Shown in pieces: positions 26,016 through 34,842 of a stretch of 53,287 bases of DNA; within the stretch, counting starts at the first letter, position 1, and every line of letters starts with the position of its first letter. Below the pieces are notes generated by a model. It did no database searches and had not been told where the DNA came from. It saw nothing but the letters and a program-made list of their open reading frames with translations. The translations under genes and the position numbers were made by a program. The stretch is from Acidobacteriota bacterium (GTDB lineage: Bacteria; Acidobacteriota; Terriglobia; Acidiferrales; UBA7541): positions 1-53,287 of the forward strand of contig QHYR01000253.1 in the NCBI GenBank assembly GCA_003223315.1, given 5' to 3'.

Positions 26016-27368
26016 ATGACAGCCGAGAGCTTATCCCAATTGAGCGCCGCCCACCAAACATCTGGTTTCTTGAAAGTCTTGGTAATTGCGGTCAATTTTC
26101 CGCCAGACGCGGAAGTTGGGGCCAAAAGAGTAGCCGGGTTCTGCCGCTATCTACGCGAATTTGGGATTCAGCCTGTCGTACTCACCGTAGAGGACCGCTT
26201 CCATAGAGTTCTGGACGAGACCGTTCCAGTACCGCAGGGGGTTCCGGTCGTGCGGACCTCGTTCCCAAATCCTTTGCATTGGTATCGGCGACTAAGGGTT
26301 CAGCTTCGCCGAAATCCCAAGGTTTCTGTCGCGCCGGAGGAAGTACCGCCAGCTGTCCCGAAAGGTGGGTTTTTTCGCCATCAACTCCTGGCCCTCTTGG
26401 AAACCCCGGATGAGTATTGGGGATGGTACTTCCCCGCGATCAGGGCGGCGGAGGAGTTGATTCACACCGAACCTATCGCTGCCGTTTTGTCGAGCGGGCC
26501 GCCGTGGACCTCCCACTTGATAGCGCGTCATCTCAAGAAGAAGTATCGTATTCCATGGTTAGCCGATTTTCGTGATCCTTGGACTTCGAATCCATGGCGT
26601 CGCCGCCTACCGCAATGGCGGCAGCACATCGACCGTTGGTTGGAAGCGAGCTGCCTCCGTTGGGCTGATCTTGTGGCTTGTGTTACAGATGGTATGCGGA
26701 CCCTGTTTGCAGAGCAGTATCCGGTTTCCGCTGCCAAATTCGTTACCCTGACCAATGGGTTTGACGGTTCCAATTCCACCAAACCCAGAACAACCTTCCA
26801 AAGCTCCCAACTGCTGTTTCTGCATCTCGGCGAACTCTATGGGGGCCGCCGAATCGACACTTTCTGTAAGGCCCTCGTCGATCTGACACATGCTGGAATA
26901 ATCAATCCTGCAAATACTAAAGTTCTGTTTGTCGGCCCAAACGATGCAGCGATTGTCGCTGCCGCACAGCAAGTGGCTCCAGAGCTCTTCCGGAATAACT
27001 GCATTGAATTTAAGCCGAGAGTACCCTGGGATGAGGGCCAGCGGCTTCTAGACAGGGCAGACGTTCTACTGATTTTTCAAGGGGACCACAGCTGTGGTGT
27101 AACCGCAAAATTCTACGAATATTTGCGGACGGGCAAGCCCATCTTTGCGATCGTCACGCACGGCGACCTGAGTGCGATATTGAAGACCACGCGTTCCGGC
27201 GTATGGGCGGACCCCAAAGACCCAGAGGATATCGCTAGTAAGTTCGTGGATGTCCTGAATCTGCCAGTGCGCTCGTCAGAGGAGGTCGAGCGTTTAGCGC
27301 AGCTTTATCATTTTCGTTCCCTTACCAAAAGGCTGGCAGGTTGGATTCGCATTCTTGCGGTCCCCTGA
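26016..27368 (+). CDS. Glycosyltransferase family 4-like
   Basis: 450 residues. The N-terminal domain begins VLVIAVNFPPDAEVGAKRVA, typical of GT4-like N-domains, and includes VLSSGPPWTSHLIA and WLADFRDPW. The C-terminal domain has LLFLHLGELYGGR, VLFVGPNDA and an atypical end (LLIFQGDHSCGVTAKFYEYL) that replaces the classical E-x7-E with a pattern common in this subgroup. ATG at 26016 (GAGG just upstream) is preferred over TTG at 25983. The ~300 bp before it show no gene. A terminator-like hairpin begins 17 bp after the stop codon. Confidence 0.78.
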   Translation: MTAESLSQLSAAHQTSGFLKVLVIAVNFPPDAEVGAKRVAGFCRYLREFGIQPVVLTVEDRFHRVLDETVPVPQGVPVVRTSFPNPLHWYRRLRVQLRRNPKVSVAPEEVPPAVPKGGFFRHQLLALLETPDEYWGWYFPAIRAAEELIHTEPIAAVLSSGPPWTSHLIARHLKKKYRIPWLADFRDPWTSNPWRRRLPQWRQHIDRWLEASCLRWADLVACVTDGMRTLFAEQYPVSAAKFVTLTNGFDGSNSTKPRTTFQSSQLLFLHLGELYGGRRIDTFCKALVDLTHAGIINPANTKVLFVGPNDAAIVAAAQQVAPELFRNNCIEFKPRVPWDEGQRLLDRADVLLIFQGDHSCGVTAKFYEYLRTGKPIFAIVTHGDLSAILKTTRSGVWADPKDPEDIASKFVDVLNLPVRSSEEVERLAQLYHFRSLTKRLAGWIRILAVP

Positions 27369-27384
27369 CGAGAATCGCATACTG

Positions 27385-27425
27385 TGGGTCACTGCGCTCT
27401 CTTCGCTGACCCATCCATTGATTTT
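27385..27425 (+). terminator. Probable rho-independent terminator
   Basis: TGGGTCA (27385-27391) pairs with TGACCCA (27407-27413), and GCG (27394-27396) with CGC (27404-27406), leaving a 7-nt loop and a 2-nt bulge. A short T run (TTTTT, about 27421-27425) follows within a few bases. It lies 17 bp after the glycosyltransferase stop and 115 bp before the next gene, which has its own strong ribosome site. The T run is short, so strength is uncertain. Confidence 0.45.
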
Positions 27426-27539
27426 TGGGCTCCCTTCTTGCACTTACCTCAAGGTCTGCTACGTCGACCGCGAGCGTTTTCGGATGTGCCGCTAACTTTT
27501 GTCATTAGCGAATCCTAGTCTTTATAGGAGGACGCCGTC

Positions 27540-29162
27540 GTGTCCAGACCAGAAAGCGGAAAACCGCAGGTCGCTGTTGTCGGTAGTGGATACTGGGGGA
27601 AGAACCTGGTGCGCAACTTCTTTGAACTCGGTGCCCTGGCTTGTGTTTGCGATACCCGTGAAGAGGCCCTGCGGGAAGTCTCCGCCAAGTACAACGTTAA
27701 GACCACGTTGCATTATCAAGAGGTCCTCGACGATCCGGACTTGCACGCCGTGGTGATCGCTGCTCAAGCTGCACAGCATTATGAGCTCGCTAAACGAGCG
27801 CTACTACAGGGCAAGGATACATACGTGGAAAAGCCGTTGGCGTTGTGCAGTTCTGAAGGCCAAGAACTCGTCGAATTGGCTGGCGAGCGCGATCGGATCT
27901 TGATGGTGGGGCACATCCTCGAGTATCACCCCGCCATTCTGGAACTCAGACGGCTTATCCGGGAAGGCGATCTAGGTAAAATTCGGTACATTTACTCGTC
28001 CCGACTGAATCTTGGCAAGCTGAGAACTGAAGAGAACATACTGTGGAGTTTTGCCCCTCACGACATATCGGCGATCCTATTCCTTCTCGGCGAGGTTCCT
28101 ACCACCGTTGCCACCCATGGCGGTACGTACGTGAATCAAAAGATTCCGGATACCACCCTCACCACGTGTAATTTTCAAAGCGGCGTGAAAGCCCACATTT
28201 TTGTGAGTTGGCTGCACCCCGTCAAAGAGCAGAAACTGACTCTCGTCGGGGACAAAAAAATGGCAGTGTTCGATGACATGGAGCCGGAGCATAAGCTAGT
28301 TCTTTACTCGCACAGCATTGACTGGCTGGATCGAGTCCCGGTCGCACGGAAACAGCCGGGACAAGTTGTACCCCTGCCCAAGACTGAACCCCTGCGCTCG
28401 GAATGCGAACACTTCCTCCAATGTGTGGTCAAGAGGGAGCGTCCCCGCACTCACGGCGAAAGTGCATTGCGCGTCCTTCGAATCCTGGAAGCTTGCGAGG
28501 AATCGCTAAGTCGAAATGGGCAGCCTCTCGATATGGTCGTCATCCCTCCCAACTACTTCGCTCATCCTACCGCAGTGATTGACCAGCCATGTGAGATCGG
28601 CAAAGGTACGAAAATTTGGCACTTCTCACATATTATGGCGCGCTCCAAGATGGGTAAGGGCTGCAATCTCGGGCAGAATGTCGTGATCAGCCCGGGCGTA
28701 GTCATTGGCAACAACGTTAAGATCCAAAACAACGTTTCAGTTTATACAGGCGTACAGTTGGAGGACCATGTTTTCTGCGGACCTTCCATGGTTTTCACAA
28801 ACGTCGTCAATCCACGAAGTCACATTGTGAGGCGACACGAGTATAAGAAGACTGTAGTGAAGCAGGGAGCCAGCTTAGGCGCAAACTCGACCATAATTTG
28901 CGGAGTCACCATTGGACGCTATGCATTCGTTGCTGCCGGAGCGGTGGTCAACCGCGATATCCCTGACTATGGCCTGGTTGCCGGTGTCCCGGCGAGGCAG
29001 ATCGGTTGGATGTGCTACTGCGGAGATCGCCTGACGGAGTCGGGATCAAAGCCTTATTGCGCTTCATGCCACAGGAGCTACTTTGTCGAGGACGGTATCT
29101 TTCTTTTGACTCGACGTCGCCAACGGGATCGGGTGGCATTTTATTTAGTAACTGTCTTCTGA
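27540..29162 (+). CDS. WlbA-WlbB fusion: Gfo/Idh/MocA dehydrogenase + left-handed beta-helix N-acetyltransferase
   Basis: 540 residues. Residues 1-~325 are a Gfo/Idh/MocA oxidoreductase: VVGSGYWGKNLVRNF (NAD-binding), VEKPLAL (EKP motif with catalytic Lys), MVGHILEYHPA. From ~335 a hexapeptide-repeat acetyltransferase follows (PCEIGKGTKIWHFSHIM, NVVISPGVVIGNNV, AGAVVNRDIPDYGLVAGVPA). The C-terminus carries a zinc-ribbon-like CYC...CASC. In the Wlb/Wbp pathway these activities oxidise C3 of UDP-GlcNAcA and acetylate the 3-amino group. GTG start with a perfect AGGAGG 8 bp upstream (27526-27531), suggesting a new transcription unit. Fusion fits the pathway; substrate identity is inferred. Confidence 0.85.
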   Translation: MSRPESGKPQVAVVGSGYWGKNLVRNFFELGALACVCDTREEALREVSAKYNVKTTLHYQEVLDDPDLHAVVIAAQAAQHYELAKRALLQGKDTYVEKPLALCSSEGQELVELAGERDRILMVGHILEYHPAILELRRLIREGDLGKIRYIYSSRLNLGKLRTEENILWSFAPHDISAILFLLGEVPTTVATHGGTYVNQKIPDTTLTTCNFQSGVKAHIFVSWLHPVKEQKLTLVGDKKMAVFDDMEPEHKLVLYSHSIDWLDRVPVARKQPGQVVPLPKTEPLRSECEHFLQCVVKRERPRTHGESALRVLRILEACEESLSRNGQPLDMVVIPPNYFAHPTAVIDQPCEIGKGTKIWHFSHIMARSKMGKGCNLGQNVVISPGVVIGNNVKIQNNVSVYTGVQLEDHVFCGPSMVFTNVVNPRSHIVRRHEYKKTVVKQGASLGANSTIICGVTIGRYAFVAAGAVVNRDIPDYGLVAGVPARQIGWMCYCGDRLTESGSKPYCASCHRSYFVEDGIFLLTRRRQRDRVAFYLVTVF

Positions 29163-29177
29163 ATTCGAGTACCACTA

Positions 29178-30248
29178 GTGAAGATTGCGTCGATTGTTGG
29201 GGCCCGCCCACAGTTTGTCAAGGCCGCTATGGTTTCACGAGCATTGCGTTCCGCGGGAGTCACGGAGACTTTGGTGCATACTGGCCAGCATTACGACGAC
29301 AACATGTCGAAAGTTTTCTTTGAGGAGCTTCGAATTCCCAAACCGGATTACAACTTGGGAATTGGTTCTGGCGATCATGGCTCGCAGACGGGGCGCATGC
29401 TGGAAGCACTCGAAAATGTGCTCCAGCGGGAGAAGCCGAACTGGGCCTTGGTATATGGTGATACAAACTCCACTCTGGCTGGGGCACTGGCGGCCGCCAA
29501 ACTCCACATTCCCGTGGCGCACGTCGAGGCGGGTCTGCGCTCCTTTAATCGGCAAATGCCGGAAGAGATTAATCGAATCGTTACTGATCAGCTATCGACA
29601 TTGTTGTTCGCCCCCACTGAAACCGCGGTTCGGAATCTGCAGCGAGAGGGGATCGCGGATGGCATCCATAATTTTGGCGACGTGATGTACGACGCTGTGC
29701 TCACGCATCGAGAGTTGGCAACGATCCAGTCGCGGATTTTGGGAGGTCTCAATCTCCACCCAAAGACTTACGCGCTTGCAACCGTCCACCGCGCCGAGAA
29801 TACGGAGGACTTGCGGCGGCTCCTAGAGATATTCGAGGCCCTGCGTATCCTTTCCAGGGAACTCCCCATTGTCCTACCCCTTCACCCTAGGACGCGCCAC
29901 GCGTTGGAGAGTATCCCAATCTTGGTAAATGCGCAGTTGATTCTGATCGAGCCGGTCTCATATCTCGATATCCTTCTCCTGGAATCTCAGGCCCGTTTCA
30001 TATTGACCGATTCGGGAGGTGTACAAAAAGAAGCGTTTTTCTTCCGAGTACCATGCATCACGTTGCGCGATGAAACAGAATGGGTCGAGACAGTCGATGC
30101 CGGATGGAACGTGGTCGCGGGGACCCGGCGCGAGAGCATAATACAGGCGGCACGTAGCGCGCAGGCAGGTCGCTGCGACGCTTATCCATTTGGCGACGGA
30201 AATGCAGCTCAAAATATCGCCAGGGTGATAGGTCAGCTCGCCGAGTAA
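29178..30248 (+). CDS. UDP-N-acetylglucosamine 2-epimerase, non-hydrolysing (WecB/WlbD-like)
   Basis: 356 residues. The start KIASIVGARPQFVKAAMVSR and the segments HTGQHYDDNMS, VYGDTNSTLAGALAA, HVEAGLRSFNRQMPEEINR, TVHRAENTED and LTDSGGVQKEAFFF are the family signatures and carry the UDP-binding and catalytic Asp/Glu/His residues. It inverts C2 of UDP-GlcNAc or, in the Wlb pathway, of UDP-GlcNAc3NAcA to the manno form. It starts (GTG) 15 bp after the WlbA-WlbB fusion, which supports the second substrate. Genes and order favour a di-N-acetylated mannuronic-acid-type sugar; this is inferred. Confidence 0.88.
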   Translation: MKIASIVGARPQFVKAAMVSRALRSAGVTETLVHTGQHYDDNMSKVFFEELRIPKPDYNLGIGSGDHGSQTGRMLEALENVLQREKPNWALVYGDTNSTLAGALAAAKLHIPVAHVEAGLRSFNRQMPEEINRIVTDQLSTLLFAPTETAVRNLQREGIADGIHNFGDVMYDAVLTHRELATIQSRILGGLNLHPKTYALATVHRAENTEDLRRLLEIFEALRILSRELPIVLPLHPRTRHALESIPILVNAQLILIEPVSYLDILLLESQARFILTDSGGVQKEAFFFRVPCITLRDETEWVETVDAGWNVVAGTRRESIIQAARSAQAGRCDAYPFGDGNAAQNIARVIGQLAE

Positions 30249-30259
30249 AGACTTGAAAG

Positions 30260-31768
30260 ATGGCATCGCCCAGCGCATCCGATTTGCAGCGATTAGATGT
30301 TTCCCTTGTCCGAGGTATTGCCTGGACAGGAGCCGCCAAGTGGTCCAGTCAAGTGCTGGCATGGGCCTCTACCCTTGTGGTTGCGCGCATTCTGACACCT
30401 GATGATTATGGCTTGGTCAGCATGGCGACTGTATATCTGGGAGTACTCACGCTAGTGAGTGAATTTGGACTGGGGAGCGCCGTAGTCACGCTGCGCAACC
30501 TGACCGAAGAACAGATCGCGCAGCTGAATGGGCTATCAGTGTGCCTCGGTTTGGTCGGGTTCGCCATCTCCTGTGCGGTTGCGGTTCCGTTGGGTCGCTT
30601 CTTCGCATCTCCGGGCTTGCCTCGCGTGATCGTCGTGATGAGCGCGGGCTTCATGGCTACGTCCTTTCAATCTATTCCTTACTCTCTTCTTCAGAAGGAA
30701 CTCCGCTTCAGACTGCTGTCTGGAATCGAGGCAATCAGATGCTTTGCCCTTTCGGGCGCGCTGGTCCTTTTTGCATTGCTGGGTCTCCGATATTGGGCGC
30801 TCGTTTTTGGAGCTCTGTTGAGCAGCATATTGGGAACTTTGTTGACGCTGGCAAAGCGGCGACATCGGCTAGCATGGCCGTGTCCGTCTTCCCTCAAGCA
30901 TGCAATTCGGTTCAGTCGGCAAGTCCTGGTCGGACGCTTGGCGTGGTACGGGTATTCGAACGCCGATTTCGTTGTAGCCGGACGTATGCTGGGCCAGACC
31001 GTCTTAGGCACCTACACAGTTGCTTGGAATCTTGCCAATTCGCCGCTCGAAAAAATTACAACGCTCGTTGGCGGTGTAACTCCAGCCTACTATTCGGCCG
31101 TCCAAGAAGACCGTGGCGCCCTCCGTCGTTATCTTCTGAAACCCACAGAGGCGATCTCATTGATTATGTTCCCAGTGATGGTTGGCATGGCACTTGTATC
31201 GCGAGATGTGGTGCTGTCAGTCCTCGGGCAGAAGTGGCAGGGAGCTATTGCTCCCCTGCAGCTGCTGGCGTTTTACGTCTGTGTGCGGTCGATTATGCCT
31301 TTGATAGCTCAGGTGCTAATGGTGACGGGTGACTCTGGTTTCGTTATGTGGAACGGAATCATTTCCGCAGTTGCTCTTCCTATCGCGTTTCTGATTGGGA
31401 GTCACTGGGGGCCGCAGGGCATTGCAGCGGCCTGGGTCGTTGCTTATCCGATTAATGCGGTACCACTCTATTTACGAGCTTCTCGAAGAATTTCCCTGAG
31501 CATAGCGGAATTTTGGCATGTGCTGTTGCCAGCAACCCAAGGAACTCTGCTTATGGCGCTTGTGGTGTTGGTGGTACAGGTGCTCTTATCTGGACACTTC
31601 ACAATGGTAACTAGGCTCGCCATTCAAGTCTTGACGGGAGCCATCGCATACATCGCGGTGGTTCTCTTATTTCATCATGACCGGCTCTCTATGTTTCGGC
31701 GTGGCATTGGCCTCTTGGCAGGAAAGGCCGATCCTAAGCCATCTACATGCGTAGATCCCAAAGGATAG
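30260..31768 (+). CDS. Wzx-type flippase (MOP superfamily, oligosaccharide flippase)
   Basis: 502 residues with about 12-14 hydrophobic segments and the polysaccharide-synthase N-terminus: LVRGIAWTGAAKWSSQVLAW then ASTLVVARILTPDDYGLVSM, and VSEFGLGSAVV. It moves the undecaprenyl-linked repeat unit across the inner membrane. It starts 11 bp after the epimerase stop and is probably co-transcribed. A truncated second flippase occurs at 35101, and an unrelated AglD-like membrane protein at 42423, so this seems to be the only intact classical flippase in the window. Confidence 0.87.
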   Translation: MASPSASDLQRLDVSLVRGIAWTGAAKWSSQVLAWASTLVVARILTPDDYGLVSMATVYLGVLTLVSEFGLGSAVVTLRNLTEEQIAQLNGLSVCLGLVGFAISCAVAVPLGRFFASPGLPRVIVVMSAGFMATSFQSIPYSLLQKELRFRLLSGIEAIRCFALSGALVLFALLGLRYWALVFGALLSSILGTLLTLAKRRHRLAWPCPSSLKHAIRFSRQVLVGRLAWYGYSNADFVVAGRMLGQTVLGTYTVAWNLANSPLEKITTLVGGVTPAYYSAVQEDRGALRRYLLKPTEAISLIMFPVMVGMALVSRDVVLSVLGQKWQGAIAPLQLLAFYVCVRSIMPLIAQVLMVTGDSGFVMWNGIISAVALPIAFLIGSHWGPQGIAAAWVVAYPINAVPLYLRASRRISLSIAEFWHVLLPATQGTLLMALVVLVVQVLLSGHFTMVTRLAIQVLTGAIAYIAVVLLFHHDRLSMFRRGIGLLAGKADPKPSTCVDPKG

Positions 31769-31803
31769 TCCAATTGGAGTCCGGCGAGTGTTGCGTAGTC
31801 GAA

Positions 31804-32231
31804 ATGAGACAGAACGTTGAAGGACTCGGAATCGCGGTTCTGATTGTGGTCGGCTTCTACTGCGGCATTCCCCGCCTTTCGGGCGGATTCGTTGGAGTCG
31901 ACGTCTTCTTGGTCCTGTCCGGGTACCTCATCACCCGGCTCCTGGTCGCCGAGATTCAGAAGGCGTCCGCCTTAGTTTGTTACACTTCTACGCTCGCCGT
32001 GCGCGCCGCCTGCTGCCAGTATCCGCTTTGGCCCTGTCGGTTACCATGGTGATCGGGGCATTCATCATGGCTCCTCATGAACTGATCTTTTCCGGCCGCG
32101 CCGCCAGGGCGACCGCGCTCTACATGAGCAACATCTTCTTTTCCATTAATGCGGCGGATTACTTCGCCCCTGATGTGGAAACAAACCCAATGCTGCAAAC
32201 CTGATTGCTGGCCGTGGAGGAGCAGTTCTAC
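31804..32231 (+). pseudogene. Acyltransferase family 3 (OafA-like) N-terminal fragment, broken
   Basis: The N-terminus of a membrane O-acyltransferase is recognisable: VEGLGIAVLIVVGFYCG and GGFVGVDVFLVLSGYLITR, followed after a frame change near 31975 by LHFYARRARRLLPVSAL and ALYMSNIFFSINAADYF. An in-frame TGA at 32202 stands where the family has TGG in the QTWSLAVEEQFY motif; the reading resumes with LAVEEQFY and then homology stops abruptly at 32231. So the gene carries a frameshift, a nonsense codon and loss of its C-terminal two thirds. It abuts a glycosyltransferase fragment. Confidence 0.75.
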
Positions 32232-32571
32232 ATGGTGCTGGACGGAAGAGCGGGCGCGAAGAGTCAGGCTATGCGCGATCTCGTCGCGTCAGATGGTTTA
32301 CAGGGCAAAGTGCTGGTGTTCGAAGACGTACCTCATGCTCGTGTTGCCGCGTGGATGGCTTCTACGCAACTGTTCGTCGTGCCTCGCGCGCGGAGGGCTT
32401 ACCAATCGTAATTCTAGGTGCGGGTGCTCGCGGCAAGCCGATGGTAGCGACTCGGTAGGCGACATTCCCGAGTTAATCTCCGATTGCGAAACAGGTCGAG
32501 TTGTTCCCGCGAAGCACCCCGACGCTTTTGCTCAAACGGTTGTCGAGTTGCTCGATGACCTGGAGCCTCGC
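32232..32571 (+). pseudogene. Glycosyltransferase family 4 C-terminal fragment fused to the acyltransferase remnant
   Basis: Directly after the acyltransferase fragment the same frame reads MVLDGRAGAKSQ, then KVLVFEDVPHARVAAWMA and LFVVP, the donor-domain part of a GT4. A frame change near 32390 and an in-frame stop follow. The other frame gives VILGAGARGKPMVAT, then FPELISDCETGRVVP and AFAQTVVELLDDLEPR. The N-terminal domain is absent. The junction is therefore a recombination joint between two unrelated genes. A live methyltransferase gene starts at its 3' end. Confidence 0.72.
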
Positions 32572-33324
32572 ATGTCACCAACAGCCCCTCAAGATAGATA
32601 CCACTCAACTGGCACAGAACAAGATCGAGAAGCAGATCTGAGGCGCCTAATCCCGAACGGGTATGGTTCAGCTATCGATGCTGGTGCGCGCGATGGCTTC
32701 TACTCGCTGATCCTAGCCGACCAATTTGAATCCGTCATCGCGCTGGACCTTTCGAAACCGCCTGTGGAGCATCCACGCGTCACCGCCGTGACTGGCGATC
32801 TGACCCGCCTGCCGTACCCCGACGGTAGTTTCGATGTCGTATTCTGCACTGAGGTGCTTGAGCACATTCCTCAGCTTGAAAATGCCTGCAGTGAGATTGT
32901 CCGCGTTTGTCGTTACGAAGCCATTATCGGTGTTCCTTACCGTCAGGACGTTCGAATCGGGCGCACAACGTGCCCTTCCTGCGGAGCAAAGAGCCCGCCG
33001 TGGGGTCATGTCAACTCCTTCGATGAAGGTCGGCTGAAGCGGTTGTTCCGTCCTATGGTTGCGGCAGAGTTCTCGTACGTGGGATCGGTCGAAGAGCGGA
33101 CGAGCGTGTTAACGTCGTGGCTGATGGACATAGGCGGAAATCCATGGGGAACATACAATCAGGAGACTCCGTGTTCGCGATGTGGCGCAAAGCTGGTTGC
33201 GCCACATCACCGCTCGTTCACCCAGCGTGTTTGCTCCGCTGTTGCTCTTCGGATTGATACACTTCAGAGCGTCGCCAGTCGCCCCCACGCAAACTGGGTA
33301 CATGCGCTCTTTCGTAAGGGATGA
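32572..33324 (+). CDS. Class I SAM-dependent methyltransferase with zinc-finger-like cysteines
   Basis: 250 residues from ATG at 32572. Motif I is AIDAGARDGFYSLILA, motif II VIALDLSKP, then VTGDLTRLPYPDGSFDVVFC and EVLEHIPQLENACSEIVRV (motif post-II/III), all typical of Methyltransf_11 proteins. Two CxxC pairs (TCPSCGAKS and PCSRCGAK) could bind zinc. The open frame extends upstream through the GT4 remnant, so the natural start could be different; the chosen ATG is the first that leaves only methyltransferase sequence. It probably methylates a sugar or its precursor. The C-terminal ~35 residues are less conserved. Confidence 0.72.
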   Translation: MSPTAPQDRYHSTGTEQDREADLRRLIPNGYGSAIDAGARDGFYSLILADQFESVIALDLSKPPVEHPRVTAVTGDLTRLPYPDGSFDVVFCTEVLEHIPQLENACSEIVRVCRYEAIIGVPYRQDVRIGRTTCPSCGAKSPPWGHVNSFDEGRLKRLFRPMVAAEFSYVGSVEERTSVLTSWLMDIGGNPWGTYNQETPCSRCGAKLVAPHHRSFTQRVCSAVALRIDTLQSVASRPHANWVHALFRKG

Positions 33325-34029
33325 CAGTCGTCGGCTTGTGTGTAATAACAAAGGAACTATCAGCTGATACCTATGGGCCGGCTTTCCCTTGACGATGACT
33401 CTGCGCGCCGAGCACGCTGGAAGTGACAGCTGGCTGGGAAAGTGTGTAGGACCCCCTGGTCAGGGCAATCATGTTGAACGGAAACGCTAACCGGTGCCAG
33501 GTACCCGGCCGGCTTGCTTGTCCGAGCGCTGTCCCATCTCGTCCAACCAGTCGTTTTGTACCTGGTTTTGTCGCACCTACTATCAAATAGTTGTGCGTTC
33601 CCGCTTTATCGATGCTCAAAATGGGAATCTTGGCTGAAATGGGAAAATCTACGTCTCTGACTCCCGTTCTATTCGAGGCCGAAAAAACCAGCGCGCGTGG
33701 TTTGTCGAATGTTCAACTCCCCGACGTAACGGACCGTAATCACCTCACTGGAAGCTTTGCCGAGAGCTTGATTCCGGCATTGGAGATGTGGGTGCTTCCG
33801 ATTCTGAATCCTCATATTGCAGCCCGGGACTCGAAGGTGTTGAATCCGGACCTTGAGCGCGTATCGTCGGCTCGGGATGCGCAGTGATTCTGACCCGTAA
33901 CGCAGCAGTGTTAAGATCCGGCCGCGCTTTCCATGGGCGGGAGTGCTAAGGAATCCCGGAGAGTGCGTTTTCTCGTATGCTCCTCGATCGCGTTTCCAGA
34001 ACAATAATGCTAAGTGGCGCGAGTAGCTC
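33325..34029 (+). other. Non-coding gap, about 700 bp
   Basis: Open frames occur on both strands (a 98-codon frame at 33591-33887 on +, a 184-codon frame at 33669-34223 on -), but neither shows a domain, and the minus frame runs through repeat copy A. Composition is unremarkable. I found no transposase remnant or clear hairpin. It probably represents decayed glycan-gene sequence. Confidence 0.4.
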
Positions 34030-34803
34030 ATGGTGAGAAGGGCCTTCTCGGTAATCTCGCATCTTTCGATGGCTTCTATTTGGATGCATCTTTCACGACC
34101 GAGAATGATCCCTGTGCACTTAGGCGCCCCGCAAGACGCCGCTCCCATACCCGCTACCCTCGCACTCTTTCCGGGTGTGACTAAGGAACAAGTCGAAGTG
34201 ACTAGCGCAGAGTGGCAGGGCAATCACCATTTCTTCTGGGAACTCAACAGCAACTTCTTCGCGCGCCGTTCTCGACGGCTTCAATTTTCGCCAAAGGGTG
34301 AGTTCTTGTATTTGATTGTGCGCTTACAGAAACCCGCAGTCATGGTTGAGACGGGGGTATTCGATGGGATCTCAAGCACCATCATTTTACAAGCCATGGA
34401 GGACAATGGCACGGGAAGCCTAGTTTCTATCGACCTACCAGCACACCAGCCGATCGCCGAGTCAACCGATGCGATGAAGGAGCGTGAACTGCCTGATGGC
34501 CGCGACCCCGGCTGGCTCATTCCCGAATACCTTCGCCATCGCCATCGATTGGAGTTGGGAGATTCCAGGAAGATCTTGCCGGAAATTCTCCAGCAACAAT
34601 CTGCGATCGACATCTTTTTGCACGATAGTCTGCATTCGGCCGAGCACATGTGGTTTGAATACGAGACAGCGTGGCCCTGCCTGAGAAGTGGCGGTTTGCT
34701 GCTCAGCGATGACGCGACGTGGACTCCAGCATTTCATAGGTTCAGTCGGGTTCGCCGTAGAAGCTATGTGCGAGTCGATGACCTCGCTGCACTGAGGAAA
34801 TAA
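34030..34803 (+). CDS. Class I SAM-dependent methyltransferase (Methyltransf_24-like), repeat-flanked
   Basis: 257 residues if begun at ATG 34030. The first ~40 codons are repeat copy A read in frame, so the genuine N-terminus may start later (for example GTG at 34177) or have been replaced. The methyltransferase part has MVETGVFDGISSTIIL (motif I), SLVSIDLPAHQ (motif II), RLELGDSRKILPEIL, FLHDSLHSAEHMWFEYETAW and LRSGGLLLSDDATW, matching the layout of Methyltransf_24/CmcI-like proteins. Copy B of the repeat starts 39 bp after the stop. A decayed relative lies at 51565-51815. Likely role: O-methylation of a sugar; substrate unknown. Confidence 0.68.
   Translation: MVRRAFSVISHLSMASIWMHLSRPRMIPVHLGAPQDAAPIPATLALFPGVTKEQVEVTSAEWQGNHHFFWELNSNFFARRSRRLQFSPKGEFLYLIVRLQKPAVMVETGVFDGISSTIILQAMEDNGTGSLVSIDLPAHQPIAESTDAMKERELPDGRDPGWLIPEYLRHRHRLELGDSRKILPEILQQQSAIDIFLHDSLHSAEHMWFEYETAWPCLRSGGLLLSDDATWTPAFHRFSRVRRRSYVRVDDLAALRK
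34038..34148 (+). repeat. ~110-bp interspersed repeat, copy A
   Basis: The core TGGCTTCTATTTGGAT is shared with copies B (34843-34945) and C (42188-42297, with one change). From 34060 onward A and B differ at about 14 of 89 positions by hand count. A perfect 8-bp inverted pair, TTCTCGGT (34045-34052) and ACCGAGAA (34098-34105), encloses the core. The element overlaps the first ~40 codons of the methyltransferase frame at 34030. Confidence 0.78.
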
Positions 34804-34842
34804 TTGACTGCGCGACCTTTGCGATTCCGCGTGCTTCAAGTG

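Noticed and set aside
33591-33887. 98-codon + strand frame in the 33.3-34.0 kb gap
   Set aside because: No ribosome site, no recognisable family, composition unlike its neighbours; left as non-coding.
33669-34223. 184-codon open frame on the minus strand between the two methyltransferase genes
   Set aside because: It reads through repeat copy A antisense; similar peptides at copies B and C only reflect the repeat, and nothing domain-like surrounds them.
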